This document shows positions 36,452 through 48,573 of a stretch of 64,000 nucleotides of DNA, one piece after another. The notes under the pieces are model-generated. The model was not told the origin of the DNA and searched no databases. It saw only the letters and a program-made list of their open reading frames with translations. Each line of letters opens with the position of its first letter. The first letter of the stretch is position 1. Source of the stretch: Aristolochia californica. Lineage: Eukaryota > Streptophyta > Magnoliopsida > Piperales > Aristolochiaceae. The stretch covers positions 3,478,501-3,542,500 of the forward strand of contig JARWKL010000005.1 of NCBI GenBank assembly GCA_029961685.1, given 5' to 3'. A program made the position numbers and the translations under genes.

Positions 36452-37910
36452 TGTTGGCTCAAGTAGTTTCTCAAGAGGGGGGGGGGGGGGGGTGAATTGA
36501 GAATTACAATTGAAAATTTTAACTTTGGAGTGAAAAGTAAACAATAAAATATAGTACTTTCAAAGTAAATTTCAATCACACACCATAGGAGACAAAAGAA
36601 TTTTTGTTATCGATATTCCCCTATTGGTATTCACCGCCCAAGAATCCTTACTTGGAAAATACCACTATTCAAAAGGTCTAATAGCTAGAATTACACCAAA
36701 GAGATTCTAACTCTCTTTAAGCCATGTATAGCTCAAGTACATACTTTTAAAAATACAATCTCCTCAAGAGATTGGCTAGATTCTAGTTCTAGCTTGTCCT
36801 TTCTAGCTAAAATAGGTTCTAGATAAATCTTTCATAAAAGATAATTAAAAGAAAGGTAAAAATAACTTACACCTTTTCACTTGCAGCGTACCTTCTCCTT
36901 GAAAGATCCAACATCCACTCTTTGCCGCACAATGTGAATATGAGAGCTTGTCTAAATGATATGCAAGGAAAGGTAGAGGAAAGAGTATGAGATTTGCAAA
37001 GGAATGACTTTCTTTTACTCAAAATCACTTTAGAAAAGAGTTTGCAAGACTGTAAGAATAAAGGCTTGAAGATTTGCCAATAAATACTCCTTAACTTCTC
37101 CATGTGAGGTTTGGTGGGGTATTTATAACTTCCCCAAGCCAAATTAGTTTTTTTGGAAAAGTCAGTGTTTTGATTGATCAGTCATGTATAATGACTATTT
37201 TCTATTAGGATGTGACTTATTGATTGATAGTATAATCAATCAATATCTTACCGTTGGGCCTGACATATTAAGTTGATCGATCATTGCCCAAGTATGATCA
37301 ATCAATCAAAATTCTTGGCAAAATTATGTTTGATCTATCAGTCCAAGTGGGATGATAACCATGTTCTGGATGATCGATCAATTGATTTAGGTTGATCAAT
37401 CATGCTTTGTAAACTTGGCTTGTGCACTTCTGGTTGATCAATCATTAGCATAAGTTGATCGATCATTCCAGTTCCAGTTCAAGTAAGTTGACTTTAAAAT
37501 CATGGGAATGAATGATCCTAAGTGCTCTAACACATTTGAAATTATGTATATCATAATTTAAAATATGTATGGATGCAATGAATTCCCTAAAGCTCTATGT
37601 TTAACATTGTATCTTAAGTAGAAGGAGTTTGGACGACTCTCTTGTACATGGACTGAGTTTTGATATATATTAATAATTCCTGAACTCCAGTCTTCACTTT
37701 GTCTTCTGCTTCAAGGGTGCTTCTTCAAGAATAGACTTTCTATGATGCTTAAGGTCTTGAGTAGGCTTGATTATGTTTGAAGCTTTAGACCTTGAAATGC
37801 ATGTCATTCAAAGGTAAAGTATATGAAATACTTAGTTTGCAAATTTTCAGCTCTATTAAGTTTTGTTATCACAAAAACAAAAATGGAGTCAATCTATGAT
37901 CAACAAATTG
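36447..37910 (-). mobile_element. Solo LTR, copy 3 of the GATCGATCA-motif family
   Basis: The LTR is 36452-37905 (1454 bp), TG...CA, with complementary tgttggctcaag and gatcaaca ends. It is flanked by aatcg (36447-36451) and aattg (37906-37910), a 5-bp target-site duplication with one C/T change. No internal domain or second LTR is present, so it is a solo LTR made by recombination. It aligns with copies 1 and 2, carries about nine TGATCGATCA-type motifs at 37165-37465, and has a run of 16 G near its inner end. Confidence 0.8.
36477..36492 (+). repeat. G16 homopolymer within solo LTR 3
   Basis: Sixteen consecutive G, where copy 2 has only five C on the equivalent strand. A likely polymorphic or error-prone site. 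Confidence 0.9.
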
Positions 37911-38110
37911 AACCCATGGAGAGATTCAACCCCATTTGAGCAAGAGGAGTCAGAAGGATTCAACCCCATTTGAGTAAAAAACAAAAAAATTGTCAACCCT
38001 TTGGAGGGTGCATACGTAAGAGGAGTCGAACTTTGGGGAGGATTCAACTATAGAATCATGCCATTGGAAGAAAAAGGAGTCGACCCCGAGCACAAGATTC
38101 AACCCCATGC
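37906..38110. repeat. Right part of the GGAGTCGACCC-motif repeat
   Basis: At least six words alternate between ggagtcgaaccc-like and ggattcaacccc-like forms (for example near 37925, 37960, 38020 and 38070-38105). This continues the unit interrupted at 36451. Confidence 0.6.
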
Positions 38111-39629
38111 TATAGAAATTCAAATTTTTAGAGTGTCAAATCTAGACATGGAAGCTCTAGATCTCCAAAATTTTAATTGACCTTCAAACATATTCAACAA
38201 CAAATATATAATTTATTGATTTTTTATAATTTTTTAATCTAATTTTCTCCTTTTTTTAATACCAAAAATAGTCTTATCCATTCATAACGACTAGTACTTT
38301 TTTGAATGTTGGGAATTATGCTATTTAACCTCAACTCCTCCCTCACCTCATAATAAATTCTAAGCCTCTTAAGCACTCTCACATGATTTGAGAAGTTTTT
38401 GCCTCCTTAAAAGTTTGAAAGGAAGTCAAATTCAATAGTTTTCTTCGTCGAGCTAACTATTTTTCTGCTTGTTCATTTAAATCCCTATTGAATACTTAGA
38501 TCTCAATTTGTTGAACATGTGCCAAGTAATTTTAAGATCATATTTGATTCAACCATGACACTATGAGTAGTTGTGTGATTGATAAACTATTTGAAATCAG
38601 TTTTGCAGCTGCTTCTCCTTTTCAAATCAAATAAATACATGTTTTTTATTGAGGCATTTAGAAGAGATTTTATTAAGTATTAAAATTTTGGGATACGATT
38701 TTACATCTAAGGATTTACATTCTAATACTTTGAGATATTTCAATCATACATGGTGGAGTAAGTTCATATTACTACTCATGGACTATACTTTGAAAGTAGT
38801 CATTACATTGCGTTATTGCATGCGCATAATCTCAGATTTACATCGAGCTTCCATTTCCAAATCAAGTTGTTGAGGATTATTTTGAGCTAACTATAATTTC
38901 AAATCAAGTCATTAAGGGCTATTTTAAATTGGTGATTACATTGATTAGGTACTTATTGGACCATGCTTTGATTGATAAAAAAATTGCCTATTGAGAGACA
39001 ATTTACATTGGACTATATTGTAAACAAGTAATCTTTATAATTGGATCAATGCTTGAGTAGGTAATACAGTACTCACCCCAAAATTGTTTGAGAAAAGTTG
39101 TTACGGTTGAGGCATAGAATTTGGGAAGTTGAGTTAGAAGGCAGTGCTAAAAATTATTAAATTAATTAATAAACTTTTATTTAATTATTAAATTAAATAA
39201 TAAAGTTTTATTTAATTATTAAATTTAAATTAATAATTAAAATTTTAATTTTTAAAATTTAATAATAAATTAAAAGTAATAACATTATGGTAAATACAAT
39301 AAGAATTTCAATAAAAAAAAAAAAGTAATTTCCAAACATGAACAAGTTGAAGGTTGCGGCCTGCTCGTTTCTGAACAACCTGGAGAAGTACCATGTGATG
39401 GCAGCTGTGTGTGGATACTGGTCTCCAATGATACCGAAGATGCATGGGTCCAGACAACCCCGATTCGTCTGTTGAGGATGGCTTCCTAGAAAGATCTGCA
39501 CGGAGCTTCTTGGAGAGTTCTTCACATACCGTTTCTCCCAAACCCTTCTACTCCGACCATGAGACCTAAATAAAGGAAGCCAGGTATCCTTAAAGAGACG
39601 GGAGGGAGAGTAAACCCTTATCTCATTTT
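38111..39629. other. Intergenic region with an AT-only block
   Basis: 38111-39140 shows nothing recognisable. About 39146-39285 is almost purely A/T, with repeats of attaaattaaataataaa. From 39330 to 39545 composition turns GC-richer and two overlapping minus frames are open (from 39541 and 39525). They look like an exon-sized gene fragment, which I cannot identify. The last 80 bp are probable 5' UTR of the Sel1-like gene. Confidence 0.4.
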
Positions 39630-41377
39630 ATGGGAAAATCGCTCCCCACCGTTACACAATTCCAGAACATCCCGAAGATCACTTCTGGGAAATTCAGACC
39701 TTCCAAGTACCCAAAACCCCTACCCAAAGTCCAATTCCCCCCTGAACTCAAGCCATCAACTGATTCATTAGAGAGAAGTCGGCCGATGGAGGGTCAAGTG
39801 GACAGGCGCAGTCGATCTCCTTTATCGGACGTCGTCTCAGATTGTGTTAAAAGGTGGTTCCAGGATACACTTAAGGAGGCGAGGGCGGGGGACAGCGCTA
39901 TGCAGGTTTTGGTGGGTCAGATGTATTACAGTGGATATGGGGTCCCAAAAGATGTGCAGAGGGTATCATTCACTGGACTCGGAATCGTTCACAAGTTGTG
40001 TTTCTGGAATACGTCTTATTGGCAGCATCTTTTCGGTTTCAATGTTTGTTGTTTTGTCATGACAGTTGCCTTTTGATCGCTGCTCTTATAGGTCCTAGTC
40101 ATTTTATTTGGATGAATCTTCCATGTCAATGTATTGGGAAAGATAGGCCGATTCAATTCTATTTAAAACTATATTTATTTGGGTTTTTTGTTTATCTGGT
40201 CTATGTGTCTATTGTTTGTATGACGGTAGGCCGTTCTAGGTTTGAAGGTCGAGGTTTTTTTTTTGTGGAAAATTAGAGCCTCGAACACGATTTGCTGTTT
40301 GAACTTTTGATTTATTTATTTATTTATTTACTCTCTGGTTCTTTCCCTTTTTTGGTGTCTTTGGAAATGATAAAGAGATGTGGTTTCCTTTGAATACTAT
40401 TGAGGGGTTCTTTTGGGTGCTTTGCTGTTCTACAAGTACGTCTGAATGGTGTCTCTAAGTTTGTTGATTGTTTGTGAAAGACTGTTTTGTACATTCTCTA
40501 AACTTGAATGGTTTCCAAGGGCCCTTTTTTTTTTTTTTTATCTCATTTTGATGATGTCATGGCAACTATCTCCTGATCACTGGATTGCTAATTTTCTTAG
40601 GTTGCTTTTCTGGCTTTCAGTGATTTTGGATGTAGTATTTTCATTATTTAACGACTTTACTTTATAGTTCTATCATTATTAGATTTTGTGTGCTTCTTTT
40701 TTATTGTAATGGTTTTACAATATGCGGTGGAGCTAATTTGATTGCTCGTTTTTTGAAATTTAGTTTCATTCTCTCAGAGTTACACTGGGTTTATTGGTGT
40801 TAAGTTAATAAAGTTTGTCTTTTTACTAGTCAAAAGCCTTTGGCTGGAAGGCTCATTTTGTAGTTGGAACTCTAGTCTGTATTCAGCATATCCAGTACTT
40901 GTTTTGCATCTTCCTTACCATTTAGGTCGTTGTCTTTCTGGGGTTTTTGCTGAAAGATTCATTTTGTAGTTGGATCTCAGGGATGGGGTAGGTATATCTA
41001 GTACTCGTTTAGCATGTATGTTGCTGTCTTTTTTGGGTGATTCTGTTTTCTTTTTGAGCATTATTTCATTTGTGATATCGATTTGATTGTAATAGAGGGA
41101 TGGGGTGTGAGCAATATTCTATTTAGCTTTCACTATTAAGCTTGAGTTACTTTTGTGGTGAGTCTCAGGGAAGGGCTTGGATAACAAAAGCTTCAAGGAC
41201 TCGATCATCAGTTTGGAAGGTCAGCGATAAGCACCCGGGTAAAATTGTCATCTTTTTTCTTTTGTAGTCTATTCATGGATGGGGTCCAGGCATAAGGTTC
41301 TTATTTCTGTGTTTGCCATATCAGGTTATAATGCAAGTGACTCTGATTCGGATGAGTTAAAAGTTGAGTCAAAGTAA
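39630..41377 (+). CDS. Small Sel1-repeat-like protein (At2g38450-type)
   Basis: Exons 39630-39962, 41169-41238 and 41325-41377 give 151 aa with GT-AG introns and closed phases. The N-terminal half (MGKSLPTVTQF...) is basic and proline-rich, probably disordered. The conserved core, about residues 64-125, reads SPLSDVVSDCVKRWFQDTLKEARAGD then MQVLVGQMYYSGYGVPKD, the helix-turn-helix pattern of a Sel1-like repeat (A.AMxxLGxMYxxGxGVxxD). It continues into GRAWITKASRTRSSVWKVSD and ends in an acidic NASDSDSDELK tail. Sel1 repeats mediate protein-protein contacts; the cellular role of this plant family is unknown to me. It lies between SCAR and the ferroportin gene, as its Arabidopsis counterpart does. 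Confidence 0.88.
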
Positions 41378-43105
41378 GATACATTGAATGTAATGTAAAT
41401 TTGAATCCAAGGACAAAATGTGCGTTCAGTATACATTTTCTATTTTATTTGGTTCAATATACTTCTCTCTGTATTTATTGGTATATTATGCTTTATTACA
41501 TTGTTCATCTGATTCTTGGAAAGTACTTCTGATTTTGGTGTTGAAGTTCATCGATCCTGTTTGATTATCATATTATTTAGATACCTTTCATTATTAATGG
41601 CATGAATTTGTTTGAGAAATTGGCTGTTATGCTATTTAAGTAGTACAATGAATAGAAACTTCTTATTGGATCCTTCTTTCGCAGTTCAACAAGTAAAAAT
41701 TCTGTTGGATTTACTGCTGATGCAACACTAGTTTTTGAGGAGCACATCATCTTACAGCTTTTTGAATCCTGCTCTCCACTGAATTTGCTAGTTATGATTG
41801 AGAAAAAACGTGTTATTCAGGAGCTTATTAGGAGTTTTATTTTTTAGTTGAGGGGGAGGACTGGGTAGGAGAAAAGTAGATTCTCATAATGCAGCAAACA
41901 ATTTTCTTATATGCCTACAGAACACTACAGGACTTGGCAAATCTTAAAACGTGAAACCTGTTATTGTGCCTTCTCTTTTAGGTCAAATTGAAACAAAAGT
42001 TAAAATAAAATTAAAAGACGTAAAAAAGAAAAAGAAAAATGGAAGAAGGATTATTTGTAAATAACATAAAAAAAAAGAAGTAAAGCAGAGTTAAAGCCTG
42101 AGGATTATTGTTTGATGTTCGGATAGAAGTTCATGGAGAACAGCAGGTCAAGAATGATTTGGGGGGAAAATGAGAGTTTGTTGGATTTGCTGATAGATTA
42201 TATGAAAACAAACAGAAGTAGAAAAAAAAAAATCTCTAGTTTTGTATTGTTTCGAAGTGCCATTTGAACTTTAAGGGTGTTTCAAAACTTTGAAGATACT
42301 CTCATGTTGACTTTTTTTTTTTTTTTTTTTTTTTTTCGGTATTCTGTTTTTTCTGCTTTCTTCCCCAAAATGCATCTTCTTTGAAATACCTTCCAATTGC
42401 AAGGAAAGTTTTATCTGTAAAATGGAAACTTTTCTCTCTGGCTTATGCATGTTGGAATGCCAAATGCTGGTGGGCAGATGCAAGCATGATGTATTTTGGA
42501 TCTTAGGTAATCTAATGTCATATTAATGCCTTTTGATAGTTGAGGTCACCTGTGTTAGTTCAATTCTTTTTGACTTGCACCCTTACAATTGAAGATATTA
42601 AGAATGTGCCATGTTTTTCCTTAATTCCACCACCTTTTAAAACAAAGCTATGACTGGGTCTAACCCCTTGAAAATTCTAGCACTGCAGGGTATGCTTGGT
42701 GATTGAGAAAGTCTGTTCGATGCATTGTTTCAGTTATGTGGTTACCATCTGTGATAAAAAATGTTGTAACTGAATCATGCTTACTCAAGTACCATACACA
42801 AACAATTGTTGCCCCCTATCCTTCACCCAATTCATTTTTGAAACTGCCCATTTTGTTCCATTTTCTAATTGGAATTTTACCAATGAGATAGATGGCTGTT
42901 GTTAATGGTTTCGACTTTACAACACATAAATATCGGTTTTCAGATGGTTTAATTACATTGCAAACATTCTATAGATATTGACTCTGCCCAGTTGCAGATG
43001 CTGATCTTCTTGCATCCTGCACTTCTTCGGTGAATTTTATTGTGATGTTATTATCTGCAGCTTTCTCAATTCGACCCGAGGACAGTAGTCCAAATTAGTT
43101 GAGAT
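41378..43105. other. Intergenic region between convergent Sel1-like and CAN genes
   Basis: 3' UTR sequences at both edges; otherwise AT-rich. A T25 run at 42312-42336 could be the poly(A) tail of a minus-strand retroposed sequence, but I recognise no source. Confidence 0.4.
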
Positions 43106-44940
43106 TTATCCTCCATTTCGCCGGTTCTTTCTCCATTCCCATGGCTTTTCAGGGTTTGGTGAAGCCCATAACCCTATTCGACCTGAGCGAGCCTCCCTCT
43201 CCCACTGTTTTAGAGCATCTCCATATGTGATTCAAACATGCTGGTTACAGTTTAAAAGAGGTTAAAGGAAGTCCTGGGATGAGACACTAACCTTTGCCAG
43301 CTGAGGCCTTTGATCATAAGCCGCATAATGCCATGCTAGTCCTTTCTTTAGCATCAGTTCCTGCAAGAAGCAATTAGCTTGCTGAAAAAATGAACTGGAT
43401 AAAAAATGATTGATCTTCTTCCCTCGCGTTATCACCTGCACGAATAATCCATCGGAGTAAACATCCCCCACGCACCGGCCATATCGATCGTCCCCGTAAG
43501 CAAAAATTTTCAAACGTTTTCCGTCAAGAATCTTGAGTAATTCTTGCTTGGCCTCCTTCCCGTAAGGCATGGCGCTCTCTGGAGCATCAATTCCTCTGTC
43601 CAAAGATTTAAATTAATATTTCTTTTAATGCGACACACAATGGTGAACTCATAAACTGTGGAAGATACCTTAGCCTAATTCGATATTTCCGTGCAAGAAC
43701 ATCAGTACCGTTTGAGCTGATGACCCTGAACAAGAATGACAACAGCAGAGTTAGGCCTTCTCAGTTCTAATGAAGGCCATATGGTTTGTTTAGATGGCTA
43801 ACCTGTATCCTGCGGCAACAATTTCTTTCTGTAGTGCGTCTGCTTGAACAAAGTTCCTCACAGCACGAGCTTGGGATCTTCTAATGGCTGCCTCATGAAT
43901 CCCAGAAGGGACAAAAGCTGATTCCCTCGGGTCAGCAGTATCTACATAAACAGTAACAGTATCGCCATCTGCAACAGCTTTAGCGTCGACCTAAGAATGA
44001 CACTATCCATTAACTTATATGATTAAACGAATAATCCATAAAAGCTCTTCTTTGAGAGTTTCATAAGCCGGTGAGGAAGGTTAATCTCACAGGGAGTGTA
44101 ACAAGTTCGAACTGAACCCCTTCTGGCAAAGATGATGGAACCCCTGAAGTTTGGATTGAAGTGTGTGGAAGAGGAAGAGGAAGCCCGTAGAAAGCTAAGA
44201 GTCCCTGCAGTGTCAAATATGATGCAAACCACATTAATGGAAGTGAGTAACAGATTAGACGTCGTGGGTGATGTTCCAAATACCTCCACATCTTGTTTTT
44301 TATGTCTCTTTAAAGTCCCTGTGACAAGCCTTGTTGCTTCTTCAGGTGTCCTCGGTGGTGGATCGGCTTCCTTCCATGCTTGTAAAAGCTTCTTGTACCT
44401 TAGCAGATTAGATGTAATTGATTAATTAACGGTGCAATAGAGACCTCAGCAATTTCCGCCGGTAATGTTAACTTTACCAGTTTGCTTGAGCATTCTTTGA
44501 GGAGACTACACACTGGCTCAATCCTTCAGGGACCTTCAGACAGATGAGGACGAAGACAACGACAACGAATGAATGTCAGCGATCAACAATTCAAGAACAA
44601 CCGCAGAAACAAAATAGCTGACAACGTGCGGATGCAAATGAAGAGGCTAATTCCTAAACATTGTAGTGACCCAATGAAAATCATGACCAGAGCAAGCAAA
44701 GGAAACCAAAATTTCCCATTCCAGAAACTTTAGCAGGAAACCCAATTGAGATCTATTACTCCAGAAGCCAGGAGATTATTTGGTATTTACCTGAGATGTG
44801 ATTTCGTAGTGAAAAATATCTCGGGAAAGGGCGGAGACGCCGACGGTGGCGGCGGTGACTCCGTGCGGACCTACAGAGTCGAAATCCTCGGTCTCGGGCT
44901 TGCAGCAGCTGGAACACAGAAATCTGAGGGCGTTTCCCAT
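43106..44940 (-). CDS. CAN1: Ca2+-dependent staphylococcal-type nuclease (CAN family)
   Basis: Plant membrane-associated nuclease that cleaves DNA and RNA with Ca2+. Exons in coding order: 44940-44791, 44533-44478, 44398-44284, 44204-44091, 43990-43803, 43725-43669, 43595-43436, 43360-43292, 43204-43106. Phases close, giving 335 aa against about 320-330 for Arabidopsis CAN proteins. [14 protein letters not shown] has Gly2 and nearby cysteines, suiting N-myristoylation and palmitoylation and so plasma-membrane attachment. The SNase domain (about 175-325) has [37 protein letters not shown] and [12 protein letters not shown], supplying the Arg/Glu/Arg catalytic set, then [14 protein letters not shown] and the C-terminal [19 protein letters not shown] signature. 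Two acceptors (before exons 2 and 3) are AAG rather than CAG. CAN1 versus CAN2 is not resolved. Confidence 0.92.
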
Positions 44941-46172
44941 CTCGAATTCTCAAAAAGATCGCCTGTAACAAAAGCAGAAGGACAGGGAGAGTCTGCCGAA
45001 AGAAAAAATATCCGATGAACTGGAAAGGAGCGCAAAACCAATGGGAGAAGTTTGCGACACGCGAGTCCTCGTACTGGATCGTAAGAAAAGTAGGAAGTCA
45101 ACGAGACCTTGATCTTAAAAATAGAACAAAAATGAAGGAAAAAATTGAGTTAAAATCTATCAACTATTCCAACTCCAGACCTCAGACGAAGAAGGTTGAA
45201 GATTGCATCTTTATATCTTCAAAGCATGTTAATCAGGAAAAGAACCCAAAGAGCCTTGCAATCTCTTATTTTTCTCTGCCCACTAGCCTCTTACCTTCCT
45301 AAACTCCTTTTTAACTTTGTTTTGTTAATCTACCAATGACTCATTACTTTTCACTCTCTCTCTAAAATAATACAACATATTAATGTTATGGTTTAGGGTT
45401 TAGGGTTTAGGGTTTCGGGTTTAACTCCGTAAGATGATTAGAGTTATTAATCATGAAGTCAGTTCAAGGGTATTAATGGTTAAATTCTCTTATAAACATG
45501 GCTTTAAAGGTATTAATTAAGTTATTACTTTGTCATCTATTGTACTGTAAAAGTTGATGTATACTCAATAGGAAACATTTGCTCATTTTGTGAGAGTACA
45601 TGGGAAAATTCAATCTTTACTTGCATGTATATGATATTTCATGAAAGTATTCACCATGAAAGTATCAAAATGATGTGGGATTTTGTTACGTACTAATATA
45701 TAGATGTAACGCTCTTAAATATTTAATTTTTGACTATGCCTCTTTAAATCTTGAATTTCCACATGTATTGATTGCAATGTGGTGAATAGCGAGTTAAAAG
45801 AGGCAATAGTTTAAATTTTTTGAATTTCACTTTCGCCCTTATTAGATAATTGTGTTTTCATTAGTGTTATTTTATGACAACCTTATCCTTGTCTTTCAGA
45901 CAAATAAAATTACTTTTGAAAGTCATATCTTAGTTTTATTGAAAAATGAAGATACAAAAGGAAAAGAAAGCACAAAAAAGATTATATTATAAAATAAAAA
46001 TAGAATATACAAAACATTTATGAAGAGAAAGCTACCTAATCTCTACCTTTCATTGACATATCTATCATTTTCTTTCTAATATTTTACAACACACACACAT
46101 ATACATACTATAAGTGCAATTATTTGAATTTATATATGGATAAAGACTTTTATTTCGTATTCATCTATAAAT
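44941..46172. other. CAN promoter side and AT-rich intergenic sequence
   Basis: The first 150 bp are probable CAN 5' UTR. The rest is AT-rich with a short telomere-type repeat and no coding signal. Confidence 0.5.
45391..45423 (+). repeat. Short telomere-type repeat (TTTAGGG)3 plus variant
   Basis: Three tandem gtttagg units followed by a variant gtttcgg. This is the plant telomere heptamer; it can be an interstitial scrap or a telo-box. Confidence 0.85.
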
Positions 46173-46341
46173 TGTTAGAATGTAAAGTTTAGAGTTTATA
46201 TGGTTTTACTTATTTTCTAAGAAAGTTGTTTTTTATAGAAAGTAGTCTCTTAGGATTTATGGAGAGCAAAAATATGAATTTGATTACCGATATTACATGT
46301 TTAAGTTATAAACGAAGACAAACTTAACATGGTATCAGAGC
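46173..46341 (+). mobile_element. Copia LTR remnant with intact primer-binding site
   Basis: The block 46173-46329 runs tgttagaatg to cttaaca and is followed directly by tggtatcagagc (46330-46341), a perfect Met-tRNA primer site. At 157 bp the LTR is short. No gag is readable downstream, so the element is truncated or decayed. Confidence 0.6.
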
Positions 46342-47754
46342 AGAAAATGGTCAAGGATTTGTGAGTTGATCTACGTTAGTTGTCTTTCTTTTTGGCTTAA
46401 TAATTGTAAAAAATTAAGGGTAAATTATTTTTCTGCTCCTCCCCAATTTACTACAACTCCCTAATTTCTTGCAAACAACACTTGCACCTTGAAATCTCTT
46501 CTTTGATTCTAAAGTTTGCCATGAAATTGATCATTAACTTTTTTATCCCTTTTTTTTTCTTATTGTGTTAGGTCGATCTCTTCGAATGTGTAGAGTAGGA
46601 AGGAATTTGTTACTGAGATTAAAGTAATTGTGACGACAAATAAGAAGATATTAGAGGATGTCACAAGACAATAATCAAGTGAAGTTCAATTTGCTAATAT
46701 AGAAGTGAATCAACAACCAAAGTTTTATTCTTTCATCTTGAAAGAAACGACCCTGACGATGTCTAGCTCTTGACCACAAAACCTAATAGTATTAGAAAAT
46801 CAATATCAAGTTGTAGGCATTTGGAGCAAAGCAGAAGGGCATGTTTTTTTAAGACAACATATGAAAAAATTAGTTCTAAAATAATTTTTGTTGGCTTTTC
46901 TAATGAAATATACATTCCTTGTTGCGTGGGAAGAATTTTTTTTACCACATGTGAACCTATGAATTTCCAAATCTTACATTCAGCCAAACCCATATTCCAT
47001 TCTCTTTAGTCTCCTAGGTGGTATTCTCAAATATATATATTACTCCCTTTAACTCACCCCACACTTAGTCATAGAGAACTCGAGCTAACTCTATAGGAAG
47101 GCTAGAAGAAAAGACAACATTAACTTTGTGTGGCCAAGTTGGATCTAGTAAAGTAGTTTATGAGCTAACTCTAGAGGAAGGCTAGAAGAAAAGACAATAT
47201 TAACTTGGTTTGGCCAAGTAGGATCTAGTAATGTAGTTTATTTCATAAATTTTATAATCAGTAGTGTTTTAATTATAGTAGGAGAGTTGTATCTGTAAGG
47301 TTTGAGGAGTTCTCTCTCTACATGCTTAAGTTAGTAGACGTGGTAAACACCTACATAGGATTTATAGAAAAGGGCTTACTACTTGAGTACTATAACCATG
47401 TAAACTCTGAGAGCCTTGAAGATTCAATTAGTTCAGTAGAACTTTTTTTTTCTAGCTTCGACTAATCAAAGGCATCTTGACCGATGATCTAAAGGTCACT
47501 TAGGTGGTTAACCATTGATCAAACATAGTCTAATTAGTGTAAGAAGTCTCACCAATTCCTCTACTCCCTCAAGGAGGATTACCCTTTGGCAAAAGTAGGA
47601 GTTCTCTATTGCCATCCCCTCATTAGTCATTATTCCGCCATATCAATTGGGTAAGCCCATACCCCATCACTATAGCCCGAAGTCTAGTAGGCGATTGAAG
47701 CCCTAGTCCATAGTCTTGAGCCCTTAGTCTTGTACCAAGTGTCCCTATTATTGT
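46342..47754. other. Degraded repeat-rich intergenic DNA
   Basis: No intact frame. It includes a duplication of about 80 bp beginning gagctaactctatagg at 47082 and repeated at 47162. The rest is probably the eroded body of the LTR element on its left. Confidence 0.4.
47082..47241 (+). repeat. 80-bp tandem duplication
   Basis: Two units starting gagctaactct at 47082 and 47162 share aggctagaagaaaagacaa and gttggatctagtaa-like words with several mismatches. Confidence 0.85.
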
Positions 47755-48010
47755 CTCTTGGGTTACAATCCTTATTAGGGTGTCATTGACGTAATTAGTT
47801 TATGTTTTTTATTTCTTCTTCACTCTTACTAGGTGAATGACATAATTTTAATATTATACTTTTGTCAGTTATAAATAGAGCTTAAGGGGAAGGGTTTAGA
47901 TACAAGTCCAAAACCTCATTCTTCCTCTCCTTTTCTCCCCAACATGCGTTCTTCTTCTTTCTCTATGATGCAAGTTATGGAGTCCTGAAAATTAACAAGG
48001 AACCAGAGCA
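47755..48010 (+). mobile_element. LTR remnant related to the solo LTR at 61336, with degenerate PBS
   Basis: Shares gtcattgacgtaattagtttatg, cttcactcttactagg and cagttataaatagagcttaagg with 61370-61470. It ends aattaaca at about 47998, followed by aggaaccagagc, a degraded primer site. The left border is not clear. Confidence 0.6.
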
Positions 48011-48301
48011 TTGATTTTTTAGGACACGTAGCTATGAGTTTTTAGAATTCCAATCTAGTTATCTACTCGGATTACTACTATTGCCCATTATGAGTTTCTC
48101 TACCCATATCTCATTTTTTTTCTCTAACGTTGTAAATAATATGATTGAAGGAGGGCTTTTGAGTTCATTTGTTGATTATTTTTTTAATTATCTATAAAGC
48201 GCTAAGAATGCTTTGTAGGAGCATTATGTGCATTTGTAGTTCATTTGTTGGCTTAAATTAACCTACAAAGCAAAAGTTGTTAACGTTTTAAAGATGTTCC
48301 C

Positions 48302-48573
48302 GGAGAATCTTAGTGCTCTTGCTCATTTGGTAAGTTGAATCATAGTGCATTTGGTCATAACTTCTCCCTATAAAAGTCATGTAGTTACCTACTTGTTTAG
48401 CGCTTTTCAGTATGTTGAAACTATCTCATTATGCTTTGGAGAATCTTAGTGCTCTTGCTCATTTGGTAAGTTGAATCATAGTGCATTTTGTCATAACTTC
48501 TCCTTATAAAAGTCATGTAGTTACCTACTTGTTTAGTGCTTTTCAATATGTTCAAACTATCTCATTATGCCCT
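48302..48573 (+). repeat. 136-bp tandem duplication
   Basis: Units 48302-48437 and 48438-48573 both start ggagaatcttagtgctcttg and differ by only a few bases, so the duplication is fairly young. Confidence 0.9.

Noticed and set aside
45391..45423. Chromosome end or telomere fusion site
   Set aside because: Only about three perfect telomere units are present, with ordinary intergenic DNA on both sides.
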